A DNA stretch of 64,000 nt from Eutreptiella sp. 'Long Island Sound 2002' (lineage: Eukaryota; Euglenozoa; Euglenophyceae; Eutreptiales; Eutreptiaceae), in NCBI GenBank assembly GCA_964036045.1, contig OZ038382.1, forward strand, positions 116,222,429-116,286,428, read 5' to 3'. Positions 32,160 to 43,598 of the stretch are shown in pieces. The position numbers and the translations under genes were made by a program. The notes under the pieces are model-generated. The model had not been told where the DNA came from, searched no databases, and worked only from the letters and a program-made list of their open reading frames with translations. Within the stretch, counting starts at the first letter, position 1, and each line of letters begins with the position of its first letter.

Positions 32160-33119
32160 ATCCAGATTTGGCAGGTAAGTTCGCTGCACTGAGTTCAGGC
32201 ATTTCATTCTGGCGGGATTGCCTGCCGCGACAGGTGATTTCTGGCAACAAGCTGCGCTGTGCAGGAAGAAATTTTAGTACCTGCTGCCCTCGTGCCACGG
32301 GTGATTGCTGCTGTACATAGTTACGTGCATGGGGGCATAGAAAAGACATATCAGTTGGTGTGACGGCGTTTTTCTGTGCCCAGTTTGAGGCTTGATGATC
32401 TGTATGCCGCTGTTAAGACTCACTGTGATGCCTGTCATGTCTGTCAGAAGTCCAAGCCACGTGTAGGGGTTCATCCAGACTCCTTGCACTATTATCTGAT
32501 CCCCGATGAGCCTTTCAGTAGCTTGGCGCTTGATTTTCTGGATTTGAAGTCTGTTGATTTCAACAGTGTACAGTATGACTGTTGTATGGTTGTTGTTTGT
32601 CGCCTAACAGGCTATGTGTTGGCGATCCCCTGCGCCAAGACTGGCCTTGATAGTAGGCAGGCTGCTGAACTTTTCCTTCGCCATTGCGTGTTTTTTATGG
32701 GTTTGCCTCAGGAATTTCTGTGTGATAATGCTTCTATCCTTAATTCTGATTTCCTCACCACGTTGGCGGAGTTGTCGGGGATTGTAAAATATCACAGTGG
32801 TATATACAGGCATGACAGCAATGGTAGGGCGGAGTCAGCGGTACAGGGGGTCATGATGGCGCTTCGTAAGTATTTGTGTCAGCATGGGGGCGATTGGTAT
32901 CTTGCATTGCCTGTTGCGGTCTGGGGCCTAAACGATCTGCCCGGGATCGTGGCCCCGTATTCTCCACACCGCTTGGTGTTTGGGAGGGCCCCCGCCTGGC
33001 TTTGGGGACTGTCCTCCGTATGTGTTGGAGGAGGGCAGCGAGGACGCCCTGGATTTTCTTCGCGTCTGGGAGATGAGCGTCAGCGCGTGTAGACTAAGCT
33101 GGAGTTTCTGCATGCGGCT
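32160..33119 (+). pseudogene. C integrase core
   Basis: Zinc-domain remnant CHVCQKSKPR (about 32430), first Asp in LDFLDLKS (about 32535), second in LCDNASIL (about 32720), Glu in NGRAESAVQ (about 32820). A shift near 32990 leaves frame 3. The arrangement is the D,D(x),E core of Ty3-type integrases. Confidence 0.85.
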
Positions 33120-33600
33120 GTGGCCAATCGATTCTTGTCCCCCATTTCTCCGCTGAGCTTGGAAGAGGGTGATAGAGTTTGGTTCGGGGATCCGCCTAGG
33201 GCAGAGCAAAAACGTTTTGATAAGCTGAAGCGGGTTTGGCAGGGTCCCTTTGCGATCCTGAAATGGGAGGGGGCCAATCGCTACCTGGTGGACACGCCGC
33301 ATGGTCCCCGTGTGTATAGTATTGATCGTTTCAAACCATATTGTCCCGCACTGAGTGGCGCGAAAGTGCCCCTGAATTATCACGCTGACATGGTGGCGCC
33401 GCCCGATGATGATGGTTGGGTTGTTCAGGAAATGTTAGGCCATGAGCGGCGTCCTGACCCCAAGCGTCATGGTAAGAAGCGGCTTTTCTGGCGAGTGCAC
33501 TGGAAGGGTGCTGACCAGCCCTCTTGGGAGCCCGCTTCTTAGTTTGTCCATCATGTGACTGACAAGTGTTACAGTACAAGCGTCGTCACAATATTCAGGT
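33120..33600 (+). pseudogene. C integrase tail with chromodomain
   Basis: Frame 3: GDRVWFGDPP, KRVWQGPFAI, NRYLVDTPHG and RFKPYCP form the GPY/F region. WVVQEMLGHE, then FWRVHWKGADQPSWEP is a chromodomain. TAG 33540 closes the frame, with HHVTDK just after it. Confidence 0.82.
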
Positions 33601-34104
33601 GGATTGATCTGATGTATCGTGATTTCTGTGCTTGTTTTCAGTCCACAGTGCAGATTCGAGTACACCCATTACTGTGGGTGCTCCATGACCCGGCATGTTT
33701 ACACCTACTCTCAGAGTACAGGGGGCAGTGCGCCACTGTCATGCCCTGGAATCGGGTTCACAGGCAGTGAGCGGCTGCGTTTGTGCTGTGTGGCTTCTGT
33801 GAACCCCCCCCCCCTCTCTACTTGTCTGTTTCTGTGTTTGCGTATTGTTCTACTCTCTGCCTGCCTTTTGTCATCTCTTTCACGCTCTGTGTCTCAGATC
33901 CTCGCAAGTCAGGGCCATTATGGCCAGAATCAAGAGCCAGAGTGAGCCAGGATGTGATTTACTTAATTTCTGCTACAGTGACTGTCTGTGACGGTCTGCA
34001 GTACTTTTTTTCACGTCTGCCGGCCTCAGGGCGCTGTTGGTCCTTTACCTACGCCACTGCCTCTCGGTATTCATCAGGCTGTCATCCACTGATGCTCAGC
34101 ATTG
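33601..34104 (+). other. C 3-prime non-coding region
   Basis: Between the pol stop and the G-rich tract. It contains C and pyrimidine runs near 33808 and short frames only. Nothing else is recognised. Confidence 0.55.
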
Positions 34105-34112
34105 GTGGGGGG
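34105..34112 (+). promoter_or_regulatory. Polypurine (G-rich) tract of C
   Basis: A GGTGGGGGG-type run (34105-34112) directly precedes the 3-prime LTR. Confidence 0.65.
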
Positions 34113-34558
34113 TGTGATCCGCATGGCTACGGTGTGCTCCTGCCCTTGGCAGAGCTGGCAGGGCAGTGCGGATCGGCTGAGTAGTTCAGACGCGTGCGCG
34201 GTCTTTCAGAATTTCCTTACGGTGTTGTTTATGATACGAATTGCAGAATTGATTGACAGATCTTGATGCTTGTGTCGAATACATGAACTTTGCGCTTATG
34301 AGAGCTTCAGTCCTCAGTATGAATCAGCATTTCACAATGCTTTCCCATTTAGGGGCTTCGCCATGATTATTCATGTTTCATCGACTCAGACCAGGTTTTG
34401 AGGATTGCGTGGATTTTACATTCTGATTTTCGTGCGTTTTTATTCTGTGCCTTCTTGGATTGGAGAATTGGTCTTTTTCAAGTAGAGCAAGAGCTTAAAA
34501 GATTCATTTATCTGGTTCTATACGTCAACAATCACAATGATGGAAGGACTCGAAAGCG
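34113..34558 (+). repeat. 3-prime LTR of C
   Basis: 446 bp, TGTGATCC to GAAAGCG, then GTGAT (34559-34563). Roughly 38 differences from the 5-prime LTR by eye. Confidence 0.92.
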
Positions 34559-34563
34559 GTGAT

Positions 34564-34798
34564 ATTGCCTCAACTGCTTAGGCGCACAAAGCAGTTCACC
34601 ACCTAGACGTGGACTGCACATCACATGGATTCTGGATCCATCTATCCTGATGATACGATAGGGCCCAAAATATGGGTCCCGTACGGTACGTACCTACGCC
34701 AGTCGTCTTCCATGGAACAGCTCGTGGGGGGTGAAACCCGTAGAAGAGCTCCTCCGAGAGTTCATGGTCAGCACTGCCCAGGGCACTAGGCGTACCCG
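34564..34798 (-). pseudogene. B integrase tail fragment between C and the LINE
   Basis: The minus strand reads VRLVPWAVLTMNSRRSSS, TPHELFHGRR and a YHQDRW-like end, the same as A at about 53969-54400. It joins 43896 (integrase core) on one side and 7628 (chromodomain-like end) on the other once C and the LINE are taken out. It keeps Trp where A has a TAG (53982). Confidence 0.85.
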
Positions 34799-34809
34799 AT
34801 CTTTGGTAC
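34799..34809. repeat. Left 11-bp target duplication of the LINE
   Basis: ATCTTTGGTAC, repeated at 43885-43895. Both copies belong to B's integrase coding sequence. Confidence 0.9.
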
Positions 34810-36160
34810 ATTCCACACTTTCTGAGTGTCTATTTTTTTTCGATTGACCCTCAGCATTTTGTTGATGGATCCACCAGTAGTCCACGCTTTTCTCCGATTG
34901 GTGAAAACTCTGGGCTGTTCAAGTTCTGGAGCCTTTCTTGCAGTTTTCAAATCATCACCTCAATTCCTGAGGCCAAATTCACGCTCACCACCTTTCAATT
35001 GACGCCAAGCCGCCTTTTCGTTCATCCCGGGAACATCATGAATTTCACCCTATTTGGAAGCTCCAAAGCCGCCGATGAGGGCCTTTCAACGCTATTTAAC
35101 TATTCTCCGTCACACCTCTTTCAAATACACCAAGCCTGAAATTTGCTGTTACAAAGATGCTTTCCATCACGCCAATTTGAAGCCGTTGAAGGCAAAACAT
35201 TTGACACACGCCGACGCATTTTTGTTCCCGAAGTTTATCGCCGTCTACAAGACTACTCCGAGTTCTACCTGGATGTGGAAGGCAACGATATCCAATCCGC
35301 CTTTGTTGGGAGCAACTCCACGGTTATCCTAGATCGGGGCAGGGTCTCTTCCGTTGCGCACAATAACTACAACGAGCTTGAAAAGCTTTTTTTCAAACAC
35401 AAGCGTTTCTACCTAAAGCCGTATGAGTTGGACTACTCTCAAACCGAAGCCAAGAGGTCTCCACCTACCACCACCCTGTGGGCTAAACAATTAACAACCG
35501 TGCTAGATAAAGCCAAAGAAGAGAACAAAGACCTCATTCGAAGCCATTCTCTGCACGACATGCCGAACTACTTCTCAGACGCCGTAAATACACTATCTCT
35601 CAGTCAATCTGACACATTACAATTCAAGACCAACACCCAGCACTGCTGTACTTCAAGCTTCCATAGCCGCAGACACCATGAGACACTGTGGGATGCTGTG
35701 ATAAGTGGCTTCTTTGCAGCAATCGTCCAGTGCATGCCCTGCAGGGTGGAGTGAGGATACGGTTGGTTTTTCTTTGCTTTTTCGTTTTCTTTTTAACATT
35801 GGCACAACAAGTCATTTCCACCACGACCACATTGCTAGAAATACAAACATAACAGCAGGATTTTCTGAGCAGCAGGACTTTCAACTGAGGTTTCAGGTCC
35901 CTGCAGCCAGCCACTCCGTGGCCTCCTAGAACTTTTGCAAGCCTCTGGTGCCATTAGGGCAGTGCATTGCACCTTCAACTTTTCAGGGCAGGAATACAGA
36001 TACTCAGTTTTTTTTCCGGCACTTCAGTGTTCATTTACTTTGTAAATTAGGGAAATGGCGGATTAGCATGGGAGACTCCTATGCCACTGCCACCCACCCA
36101 GCACTGAACTCAGTTTGTTGTTACACTTTGGGCGGGAAACCGCCATGCCTCAAAAAAAAG
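34810..36160 (+). other. LINE 5-prime region with broken frames and a possible small insert
   Basis: A frame at 35143-35754 (LDVEGNDIQSAFVGSNS, then KLFFKHKRFYLKPYELDY) may be the N-terminus of ORF1; no domain is recognised. CACCCAGCACTG occurs at about 35634-35645 and again at about 36090-36101, which suggests a 456-bp insertion between them, T-rich at 35760-35800. The start codon of ORF1 is uncertain. Confidence 0.5.
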
Positions 36161-37434
36161 GGAACAAAGACCTCAAAGGATGGTTCGTTATTCGGGCGTG
36201 AGACGCTCAAGTGGTTGCCGCCACCTTTCGCGTGCTAGACTCAACTTCCGCCCTTTTTCAACTCCTCCCTTACATTTCTAGCATAAAATGTATGCACGGG
36301 GCACAACTCCGGGACGCCTACAAGGTGAAAGGGGACGGCAAAGACTCCTTCGAGTTCCGCACAAGCGGCCATCCAACAATGCCGTATGTTGCTTTGCTCC
36401 TAAACACCTCTTCCTTTGACGGGTGCCAATATGAAGACATCAATTTTAAGTTTGAACCCTTCCGCTTCGCCGCCAAGAACGCCCATCCAACAATACGGGA
36501 CCTCCGGTTGCACAAAACACTACGTTTTGAGGTGAGCATAGAGTTCCTCGATCACATTGAGCCCTCGCGGCCGGAGGAGAGAGACAAATCTCAACCAAAA
36601 CAACCCAAATTTGGAGACGCCCGTGCATTCATGAAGTTAATGAACGAAATGTTTGTCCCCGCGCTAGCAAACGTATCGGTGAATACCAAGAATGCTTACT
36701 ACCCTCTTGGCCACATAGTTCTTTCCGAGAGCCCGCATTGGGCCTACTACCGGTTTGATTGGGAACTCCCATCCCGCTTTGCCGACGAGCTCATGTTTGA
36801 AGTCCGCGGGTACGCCCAATTCCTCACCGGAGAACTCCCCGCAATGGACATGCACGCGTTGCCGACTACCAGAGTGTATCGTACCGTGATTGCTAGGGAA
36901 CGGAACAAAAGAAAGAAAGACCTACAAGCCCCTGAAATGCTCACCATGATGATCGCCAACCTGGCCGGAGGACGGGGTGCCTCACAGCCCTTAGGAGCGA
37001 TGTTCCGGTCTAAGGCTTCCCTTGCCGTGGCGATTGGCACCACTCACGCGCTGTGCGACGTCATGAAAACCGGGGTCCAAACGTTACCTATCCGCCACTC
37101 ATGCTGCATTGTTCTCTTTCATGGCATAGATGGGCAATTGGTGTGGTTTTTGTCAAGATCGGACGGCAACACGAGGTCCGCGCCTTCGGGCGCCCCCGAG
37201 CGAGCCCACGCAACGCCGGCCCCGCCCTCATACGACTCGTCCAAAGCCCCGAAGACCGCCGTGCTCCTAGTGGCCCCAAGATCGGCGCACGCTCTCGACT
37301 TGCGCGTTCAAGCGGGGTTCCTTGGCTCCTACGTGTCGTTCGAACCCACGCAGCCTCCCTACGAGCAACAACAAGCCCACCTCGTAGTCTACAAAACGAA
37401 GGAATCCGCGCTGCTAGCGCATGATTTCAAATAA
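36161..37434 (+). CDS. LINE ORF1, N-terminal part of unknown function
   Basis: Open in frame 1 for 407 codons from 36211, with related sequence just upstream across a stop near 36200. It contains an acidic-basic block near residue 110-130, a hydrophobic YYPLGHIVLSES region near 170 and a KRKKDLQAPEM basic patch near 240; the end is Ala/Pro-rich. I recognise no RRM, zinc knuckle or coiled coil typical of LINE ORF1 proteins. TAA at 37432 separates it from the AlkB part, which is in the same frame, so both were probably one protein of about 720 residues. Confidence 0.6.
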
Positions 37435-38382
37435 GGAGACGCTGCCTTAACCCCACTACACCGCAACCTCCTCGCCCTCGAGAAGATCCTCCCCGCCCAA
37501 GGCCCGGATGTGGCCGAGCACGAGCAACCCATCGTGCAGCGCCTCAGAGCGGTTGCCGCCTTGGGGTTCACGGCCTTTGTGTCCCAGCTTGTCTCCGCCC
37601 TCCGTGATCGGCCCGCAACGGGGCTGACTGAGCGCATCAGCGAGTGGAACGCGGCGCCGGACGACACCGACGCCGCTACGCCGACTCCGGGACCAAGCCG
37701 CATAGAAGAGATGTCCGAGACCGGCGTCCGGCTGCTTGCTCCGCTAGGGGGCGAGGCGACCACCCTCCTAGCCCCCGACCACGATGCCCCCATCCCGGCC
37801 CCGGAGATACAAATCAACCCCCGCCTCCCTACTGGCTTTTCTTACGTCTGCGACGTATTCACCGAGAGCCAAAAGGAAAGGGTAAAAAAGGTTCTGCACG
37901 ACAACACATGGGAGAAATACCACCGGCGCTCAGTCCAACACTCCAGCCACGCATACCTGGGCCCGGGCAAAGTCACCGCCACGTCCCCCGTCCCGGAAGA
38001 GCTTTCCTCCATCCTCCAAACCTACAATGCCGCGGTGGAGCGGCTAGGCCTCTCGCAGCCCCCCCCCAACGAAATCACGAGCACAATGTATCTCCTGGGA
38101 GAGGGCATTGGCTACCACAGGGACGACCCCTTGCTAGGCGACCCAGTGTCCATTTTCGGCTCCCAGTCGGACACCACAATGTTCTTTAAAAACCCCTCCA
38201 ACGGGGACTCGTTTCGCATCCGCCTCTTTGCCCGCTCTCTCCTTGTCCTCACAGGGGCCGCACGCCATGAGTGGCACCACGGGATACCCCGACGGAGGGA
38301 AGACGAAGTGTTTGGGTTAACGGTCCCTCGTACCATCCCTCAGCTCACTCTAATCCTCCGCCACTTCGCACAGGCAAGCTAA
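37435..38382 (+). CDS. LINE AlkB-like 2OG-Fe(II) dioxygenase domain
   Basis: Frame 1 after TAA 37432. Counting from 37510 (290 codons), the first 105 residues are Ala/Pro/Thr-rich linker. The domain starts near FSYVCDVFTESQ (about residue 109). Iron ligands are the HRD of YHRDDP (His about 202, Asp about 204) and the second His of ARHEWHHGIP (about 256). The nucleotide-recognition-like GSQSDTTMFFK lies between, and the 2OG-binding Arg is in LTLILRHF near the end. AlkB enzymes remove alkyl groups from nucleic-acid bases using Fe(II) and 2-oxoglutarate; such domains occur in some plant RNA-virus replicases. Here it may protect element RNA or cDNA (inference). All key residues are kept. Confidence 0.85.
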   Translation, partial: GDAALTPLHRNLLALEKILPAQGPDVAEHEQPIVQRLRAVAALGFTAFVSQLVSALRDRPATGLTERISEWNAAPDDTDAATPTPGPSRIEEMSETGVRLLAPLGGEATTLLAPDHDAPIPAPEIQINPRLPTGFSYVCDVFTESQKERVKKVLHDNTWEKYHRRSVQHSSHAYLGPGKVTATSPVPEELSSILQTYNAAVERLGLSQPPPNEITSTMYLLGEGIGYHRDDPLLGDPVSIFGSQSDTTMFFKNPSNGDSFRIRLFARSLLVLTGAARHEWHHGIPRRREDEVFGLTVPRTIPQLTLILRHFAQAS

Positions 38383-38690
38383 CCCACGAAAGCCAGAGGG
38401 CCGGGTACCCACCTCCTGCACTCTCAAGCCCCCTCTACCTGAAATCGCAAGAGTCAAGGTTCTTTGAAACACCAGCCCAGTCACGGCTTCTCCCATCACC
38501 AGCAAGGGGCTAGACGAAGCGCTCGCCTTGGCTAGAGTACCGGCCGACCAAATTCAGCATTCTCGTTGCCTTAGCCAGCCCAGCCAGCCCGACCTCCCAG
38601 CACCCCCCCAGCCCCCCCGTATCCCGCCCCCCCCCCGAGGTCCCGTACGCGCCTACGGAAGGGGTACCAACGGCCTCACCCCCCCCCCAT
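38383..38690 (+). other. LINE spacer between AlkB and endonuclease
   Basis: C/Pro-rich, with short frames and polycytosine runs at 38600-38690. No motif. The ORF2 start codon cannot be placed. Confidence 0.5.
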
Positions 38691-39660
38691 ACCCCTCCTT
38701 TCAGAACTGCGTTTCCTGTCCCACAACTTGCAGAAGAAACCTATAGTGAGCAGCCAAATTCTCCGACACCTCAAGAACGAATTCGACATCCTCTTCCTCC
38801 AAGAAACCACACCCCCATCCTCCCCCACGTATACGCCTACGGATCGGGCACTAAAGCCACCATTGTTTCGAACATTAGCCAAGACAAACACTCCAGAGGC
38901 GAACACGGGTCCGTTTTGGTTTGCTCCCCCCGGCTCTCCCGTTTCGTTACCCCCCTCCCCCGACCTGATACGGAAGGGCTGCTGGCAGCAGCCGTTCTCA
39001 CCCTCCCGGGGGCCCCACCCACCTTGTTGGTCTTGGTATACGCCCCAAGTGCGGACGTCCACCGCTCAATAATTGAAAGCATCCTCCGCCCACTAAAGCA
39101 CCAGTATCCCAACCACGTCCTAGGAGGGGACACCAACTGCATAATGTGCCCTGAGCTGGACCGAGCGAACCTCCAAACGGACAACGAGTGGCCATGGCTC
39201 CGCAGGCAGGTCACGAGCGACCCGCCACGTGTCATGGATACCTTCCAGCACTTTCACCTGACCAAGCGGTCCTTCTCTCGATACCGCACCCCGTACAGGG
39301 CAAGCAGCAGTCGCCTCGACCATATTTTACTGTCCCCGGTGGCCTCGGAACTTTTTGCCCCCACCTCCGCAACCATCCCAACCGAAGACAAAACGTCAGA
39401 CCACCACCCAGTCACATACACCTCTCAAGTCCCCCCCCACCCCTTCTCCGAAACTCCCACCACTAAGAATAAAGTTTTCCGCAAACTGACGGAGCGGGAG
39501 CGCTCCAAGCACCACAACTCCCTCGCCCCCCTGGCGCGGCGGTGTGAGTGTACCCTCCCCCATTTCGAGTCTTTATCCTTGGCAGACGTAGAGCTCTTCA
39601 CAGATGTGGTGCTGGAGGAAGTAGTGACCAGCTACCACAATATCACCACACCGTCACACC
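38691..39660 (+). pseudogene. LINE APE-type endonuclease
   Basis: Frame 1: FLSHNLQ (Asn motif, about 38710) and LFLQET (Glu motif, 38791-38808). A shift in a C run near 38815 moves to frame 3: VYAPSADV (about 39040), LGGDTN (about 39119), SRYRTP, SRLDHILLS (about 39309) and SDHHPV (39396-39413). These are the catalytic blocks of exonuclease III-like nucleases that nick the target for LINE priming. All are present; only the frameshift breaks it. Confidence 0.88.
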
Positions 39661-41000
39661 CCACCTCCTCGGCTCTGGTTGAGAAGCGTCCCTGCACTCC
39701 CTGCCCCCCCAAACCATCCCGGCTACCCCGCTTCCATGGACACGCTCAACAAACCTTTCAAGGAGTGGGAAGCTAAAGTGACCAAGGCCGCAACCACCAA
39801 AATCCATCGGTGCCTTGTGCGGAAAACTAGGATCAAACGCACCATCAACAAGGCACTCAACCCCGTGGAACGCGGTGAAATAACGCTGAAGCGCCCGGGC
39901 ACCACACAGATTGTCTCCACCCCAAAGGAAGTGGGCTATCTTTTCTCTTCCACACTCCTCACCCTGGGGGGGAGTCTCGAATACACACCGCCGAGCACAC
40001 TGGTGGATCGCCTGCTCACACACTCCCCCAGCTGCCCTGAACCCACGAAACACAGCCCTTCCTCTGACATTATCTGAGAATCATTCCGCAACACGCTCAA
40101 GAGGTCAAAGCCCAACAAGGCGGGGGGGCGGGACTTCACAAACAACTACACTTTGCACGTCTCCACCCCCCCTATCCAACAATTCGTTTGGATGGTATGC
40201 AACCACTATCTGCACCAGCCGCTGCCCGAGAAATGGCTCGAAGCAAACATTATCTTGCTTTTTAAGAAAGGGGACGTGATGAACCCTGTAAATTACAGGC
40301 CTATAGCCTTGCTGAACAGCGTTTACAAAATAATTGCAACACACGCCAACCGGGAACTACTGGCAGCGGCCATCGAACACTCCATCATACGTCCCACCCA
40401 GTTCGGCGGGCTTCCCAACCGCAGGTGCCAAGACCGCATTTTCAACCTCTTACCCACGGTTTGGAAAATCAGCCGGTAGCTACAGCCTCTACATCGACTT
40501 CAATAAGGCTTTCAACTCCGTCCTCCAACCCACCCTCTTCACAGTGCCGTCCCGCCTGAACTTTCCCACGCCCCTTGTAAGCTTCATTCATTCCTTGTAC
40601 CGCGCCCCCCGCGACTTCTCTGTGGTGTCAGGCCACACCCACTCCTTCCACCTGCAAACCAGAGGTGTTCGACAGGGATGCCCCATGTCACCCATCCTTT
40701 TCTGCCTTTACCTGAATGTGCTCCGCTTTGCCCTGCTGTTTCACGTCACTGCACCCCCCTCCCCACACAAATCGGGCCACGCCCTTGTTGACGACCTCCT
40801 CTATCGATCGGAGGATTGGGACCGTATACAGCAAATTTTGAATTTCTTCGACACAGTCGCCAGAGACTGGGGTCTAGACCTTAACCTCAGCAAAACTGAG
40901 ATCCATGCTATGTGAACAGGCCCCCCCAGAACCTTCACCTCCCCCTCGAGCACCCCCCTATCAACAACCAACCAGAAGACGGGGCAACCACACAGCTGCT
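39661..41000 (+). pseudogene. LINE reverse transcriptase
   Basis: Frame 1 from about 39679: basic helix, then TGA 40075, NKAGGRDF, PEKWLEANIILLFKKGD and NYRPIALLNSVYKI, to QFGGLPNRRCQD. A shift near 40465 leads to frame 2: LYIDFNKAFNSV (motif A), TRGVRQGCPMSPILF (motif B), ALVDDLLY (motif C, 40781-40804, LVDD in place of FADD) and LNLSKTEIHAM (motif D), stop at 40913. It is the LINE polymerase; the Asp pair is kept. Confidence 0.9.
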
Positions 41001-41735
41001 ACACGTATCTAGGGGTGTACATCTTCGACGCCAACCACGCGGCACAAACGCTGGTGTTGGCCAAGTCTGAAATACGCTCATTTTTCACAACCCTCCAACC
41101 CCTCCGGCTCACCCTTTCGGAATACGCACTCTTAGGTAACATCCAACTCATCCCTATTATCTCATACCGCCTCATGGCACGCCCCCTGGCCCTGAACGAG
41201 TTGAGAGCCCTCCAGGCCATGATTTGGCAAAACATTGCGCACGACCCCTCCTCGGATAAAGCCAACAGAATTTCCCGCCTCGACTCCCCTAAGGCCCGCT
41301 ACAGCCCCCGCCACCAGGGAGGCTTGGGACTCTGCCACTTCAAATTTTCCATTTGCATGGCCCTGGTGAACACCGCAATCAGGTACCTCAACGGGGACGG
41401 CCCGGCCTCAACAAACGGGGCTTTTTCCAAACCAATGCTCTCCACCACACGCAATCCAATCCAGGACACCGTCATGGACGTGTGCCACACCATAGGCCTC
41501 CGATACCACAGCACCGGCCTCTGGGCCTCCTGCCTCCCGAAAGAAAAGGTCCAGGTCCGGTTCCTAGTCACCAAACCTGCACGACGATACAGCAAGTTCG
41601 GCAACAGGATATAACGAACACCCCGGGGCCTAGGATTCCACCTAGGAACAGTCACCGGAGTATACACAGGATCGGCCACACTCCAGTTTTCGGACGGCAC
41701 CACCCACACCATCAAAGACCCTGGCCTCCACCGCA
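41001..41735 (+). pseudogene. LINE RT thumb and connection region
   Basis: Frame 2: YTYLGVYIFDANHAAQ, a helical block, SPRHQGGLGLCHFKFS (the GGLG motif common after LINE RTs) and a basic tail ending at TAA 41612. It links RT to RNase H. Confidence 0.75.
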
Positions 41736-42461
41736 ATGAAAAAGAGTACACCTTTCAAAGCCCAGCCATTTCTGTCCGCCCGCAACTGGCGGGACGCCAT
41801 GAACCGCTTGGCCCCCGCCTTCTCCACCCCCATAAGTACATCCTCAACCCCCCCCCCCCCCGGGCCACACGGCGGAGTCCTACTTGATTCGTCACTGCAT
41901 GGCGAGCTGTACCGGCTGCCAGATGAGCTTCACTCCCTTGACCCCGCTGACCTCAAAGAATGGGGTTGTGAAGCAGCCCTTGCCCTCCTCCACACATCGT
42001 CCCCCGGCACGACCTGGGTGTACTTGGATGGCTCAGCGCGCGCCTTGGGCTACGGATCTGCGGCCACGCTGTTTTTCCCGAATGGCTCCTGATGGGTGCT
42101 GTGCCAAACGTCCCCGTACCAGTACTCAGAGGGATCGGAGTTCTGGGCGGCTATTATGTTCCTACAGGCGGCCCTTGCATCTCACCCACACCTCACCTTT
42201 GCCGTGCTAGGGGACAACCTCCACGTTATCACTGTTCTCTCTTCGAGCACCCCCCCAGGCCTCCCATCACGCTCGCCAGCCGGCACATGGGAATCCCCTC
42301 CTCAGTCCATCCAGGCCTCCCTACGCCCAGGGATGATCCAGGGTTGGGGGTGGATCAAGGGGCACGCCAGGCTTGTGGGGAACGAAACCTCAGATGCTTA
42401 CTCAAAGTGGGCCGCCCACGTGATGATCTGGGAACCCTCCCTCCTTCCCCCCCCCCGATAG
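41736..42461 (+). pseudogene. LINE RNase HI domain
   Basis: Frame 3: TWVYLDGSARALGYG (first Asp, about 42017), SEFWAAI (Glu, about 42131), VLGDNLHVI (Asp, about 42205) and WIKGHARLVGNETSDAYSKWA (His and last Asp, about 42352). TGA 42090 lies between the first and second motif. RNase HI in LINEs removes the RNA template strand. Confidence 0.85.
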
Positions 42462-43598
42462 GGTGCGTATCCAGATGCCCCCTCCCCGTCATAAACAAGC
42501 TGACTACCACCTCGATCAAGCACCTTCTCCCTCGCCCCAAACACGAAAACATCCACGCACCGTCCAGCTTCCATTTTTAAAAACCACACTTCATGGTTCA
42601 AAGGGCTCACTTTCAAGTGGTCCTCCGGAAACTTCAATATGGCGACGTTTGCTTTCCACGACGACTTGCGCCCTCGCCATTGCCACGCTTGCCCCGACCC
42701 ACACCGAATGGATGTTATCTCTTTCGTCTCACACTGCCCGACATCCGAACACCTGGTGCAGACCTACATTCAATGCTGGCGCCCCCCCTTCACCACGGTG
42801 GTGTCCCAATGGTGGTCCGCGACCACACACGTCGGGGAGAGGCGCAAATTGGTCCGGGGGCTGGTCCCCTAGTCCCTGTACAAGAAACACACAACACCCC
42901 CCTCCGGCCAAAGAAAACCAGCAAACTGTCATAACTTAAAACTCGCCCTGATGGCTCATGTTCCCCTGCTCCTCAATGCTCTATACCGCACGCTGGAATG
43001 GCTAAATGACCCCCCCCCCGAGCCCCACTCACCCCCCCCACGGGCCCAAACCCATGGAGGCGCCCCTGGTCGCCTTACAGCACGTCACACACCGCCCAAC
43101 AGCGCCCGCCCCCCACCTACCACCCTCCCCCCCCCCCTCCCAGACAAGGTTGCGCACAAGCCTCCAAAGCGCCCCCGCCCCCCATCCCTTGCGGCACAAC
43201 CGAAGGCTCGAAAACACGCCCGCCAGCCCCCAAGGCCTGTCCCGCCTCTATCGCTGAGACGCACTACCGCAAGCCAATCTCACCCAGAGCCTCCGTCCCC
43301 CAAACGGCCGCTCACAATCTGGGACATGTTCAACGTCCTCCCCCCCCCTCGACCAGCCCCCCCCCTCGCCACCTCCGCCCCCGCTTCCACCCCTCCTCCC
43401 CGCATAACAAGGTACTTCGCACCAGCTCTCCCCCCCCGCGAGCACAAACTCACAATCGTCCTCACCTTCATCCAACGTGTCATCTCTTTGAAACAGCCAC
43501 ACTTACACGCCTCTCTCCCGCCAGCCCTCGACAGCCCTAACACAGTGCAAGCAATTAGTACTACCAGACTGGCACTCACCAGTCGCTTCTGCAAATGA
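42462..43598 (+). pseudogene. LINE ORF2 C-terminal Cys/His and proline-rich tail
   Basis: Frame 3 from 42639: a CHACPDPH segment and HCPTSEHL, which resemble the Cys/His C-terminal domain of LINEs, then W-rich sequence, stop 42870 and a long Pro/Arg-rich tail (42951-43598). The tail has LTIWDMFNV and PPRITRYFAP; the latter looks a little like a PCNA-binding box without the first Gln. The end of ORF2 is TGA 43596. Confidence 0.6.

Larger units (their letters stand above)
7634..34558 (+). mobile_element. Element C: Ty3/gypsy chromovirus-like LTR retrotransposon carrying E and D
   Basis: C is flanked by GTGAT and bounded by direct LTRs of about 446 bp. The order is LTR, iMet-type primer site, coiled-coil gag, CA and two zinc knuckles, protease, linker, pre-RT module, RT, RNase H, integrase, chromodomain, G-rich tract, LTR. 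Insert E (10168-12281) and element D (13571-27103) lie inside it; without them C is about 11.3 kb. Many stops and frameshifts are present, and the LTRs differ at roughly 8-9% of sites by eye, so it is an old, dead copy. Confidence 0.92.
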
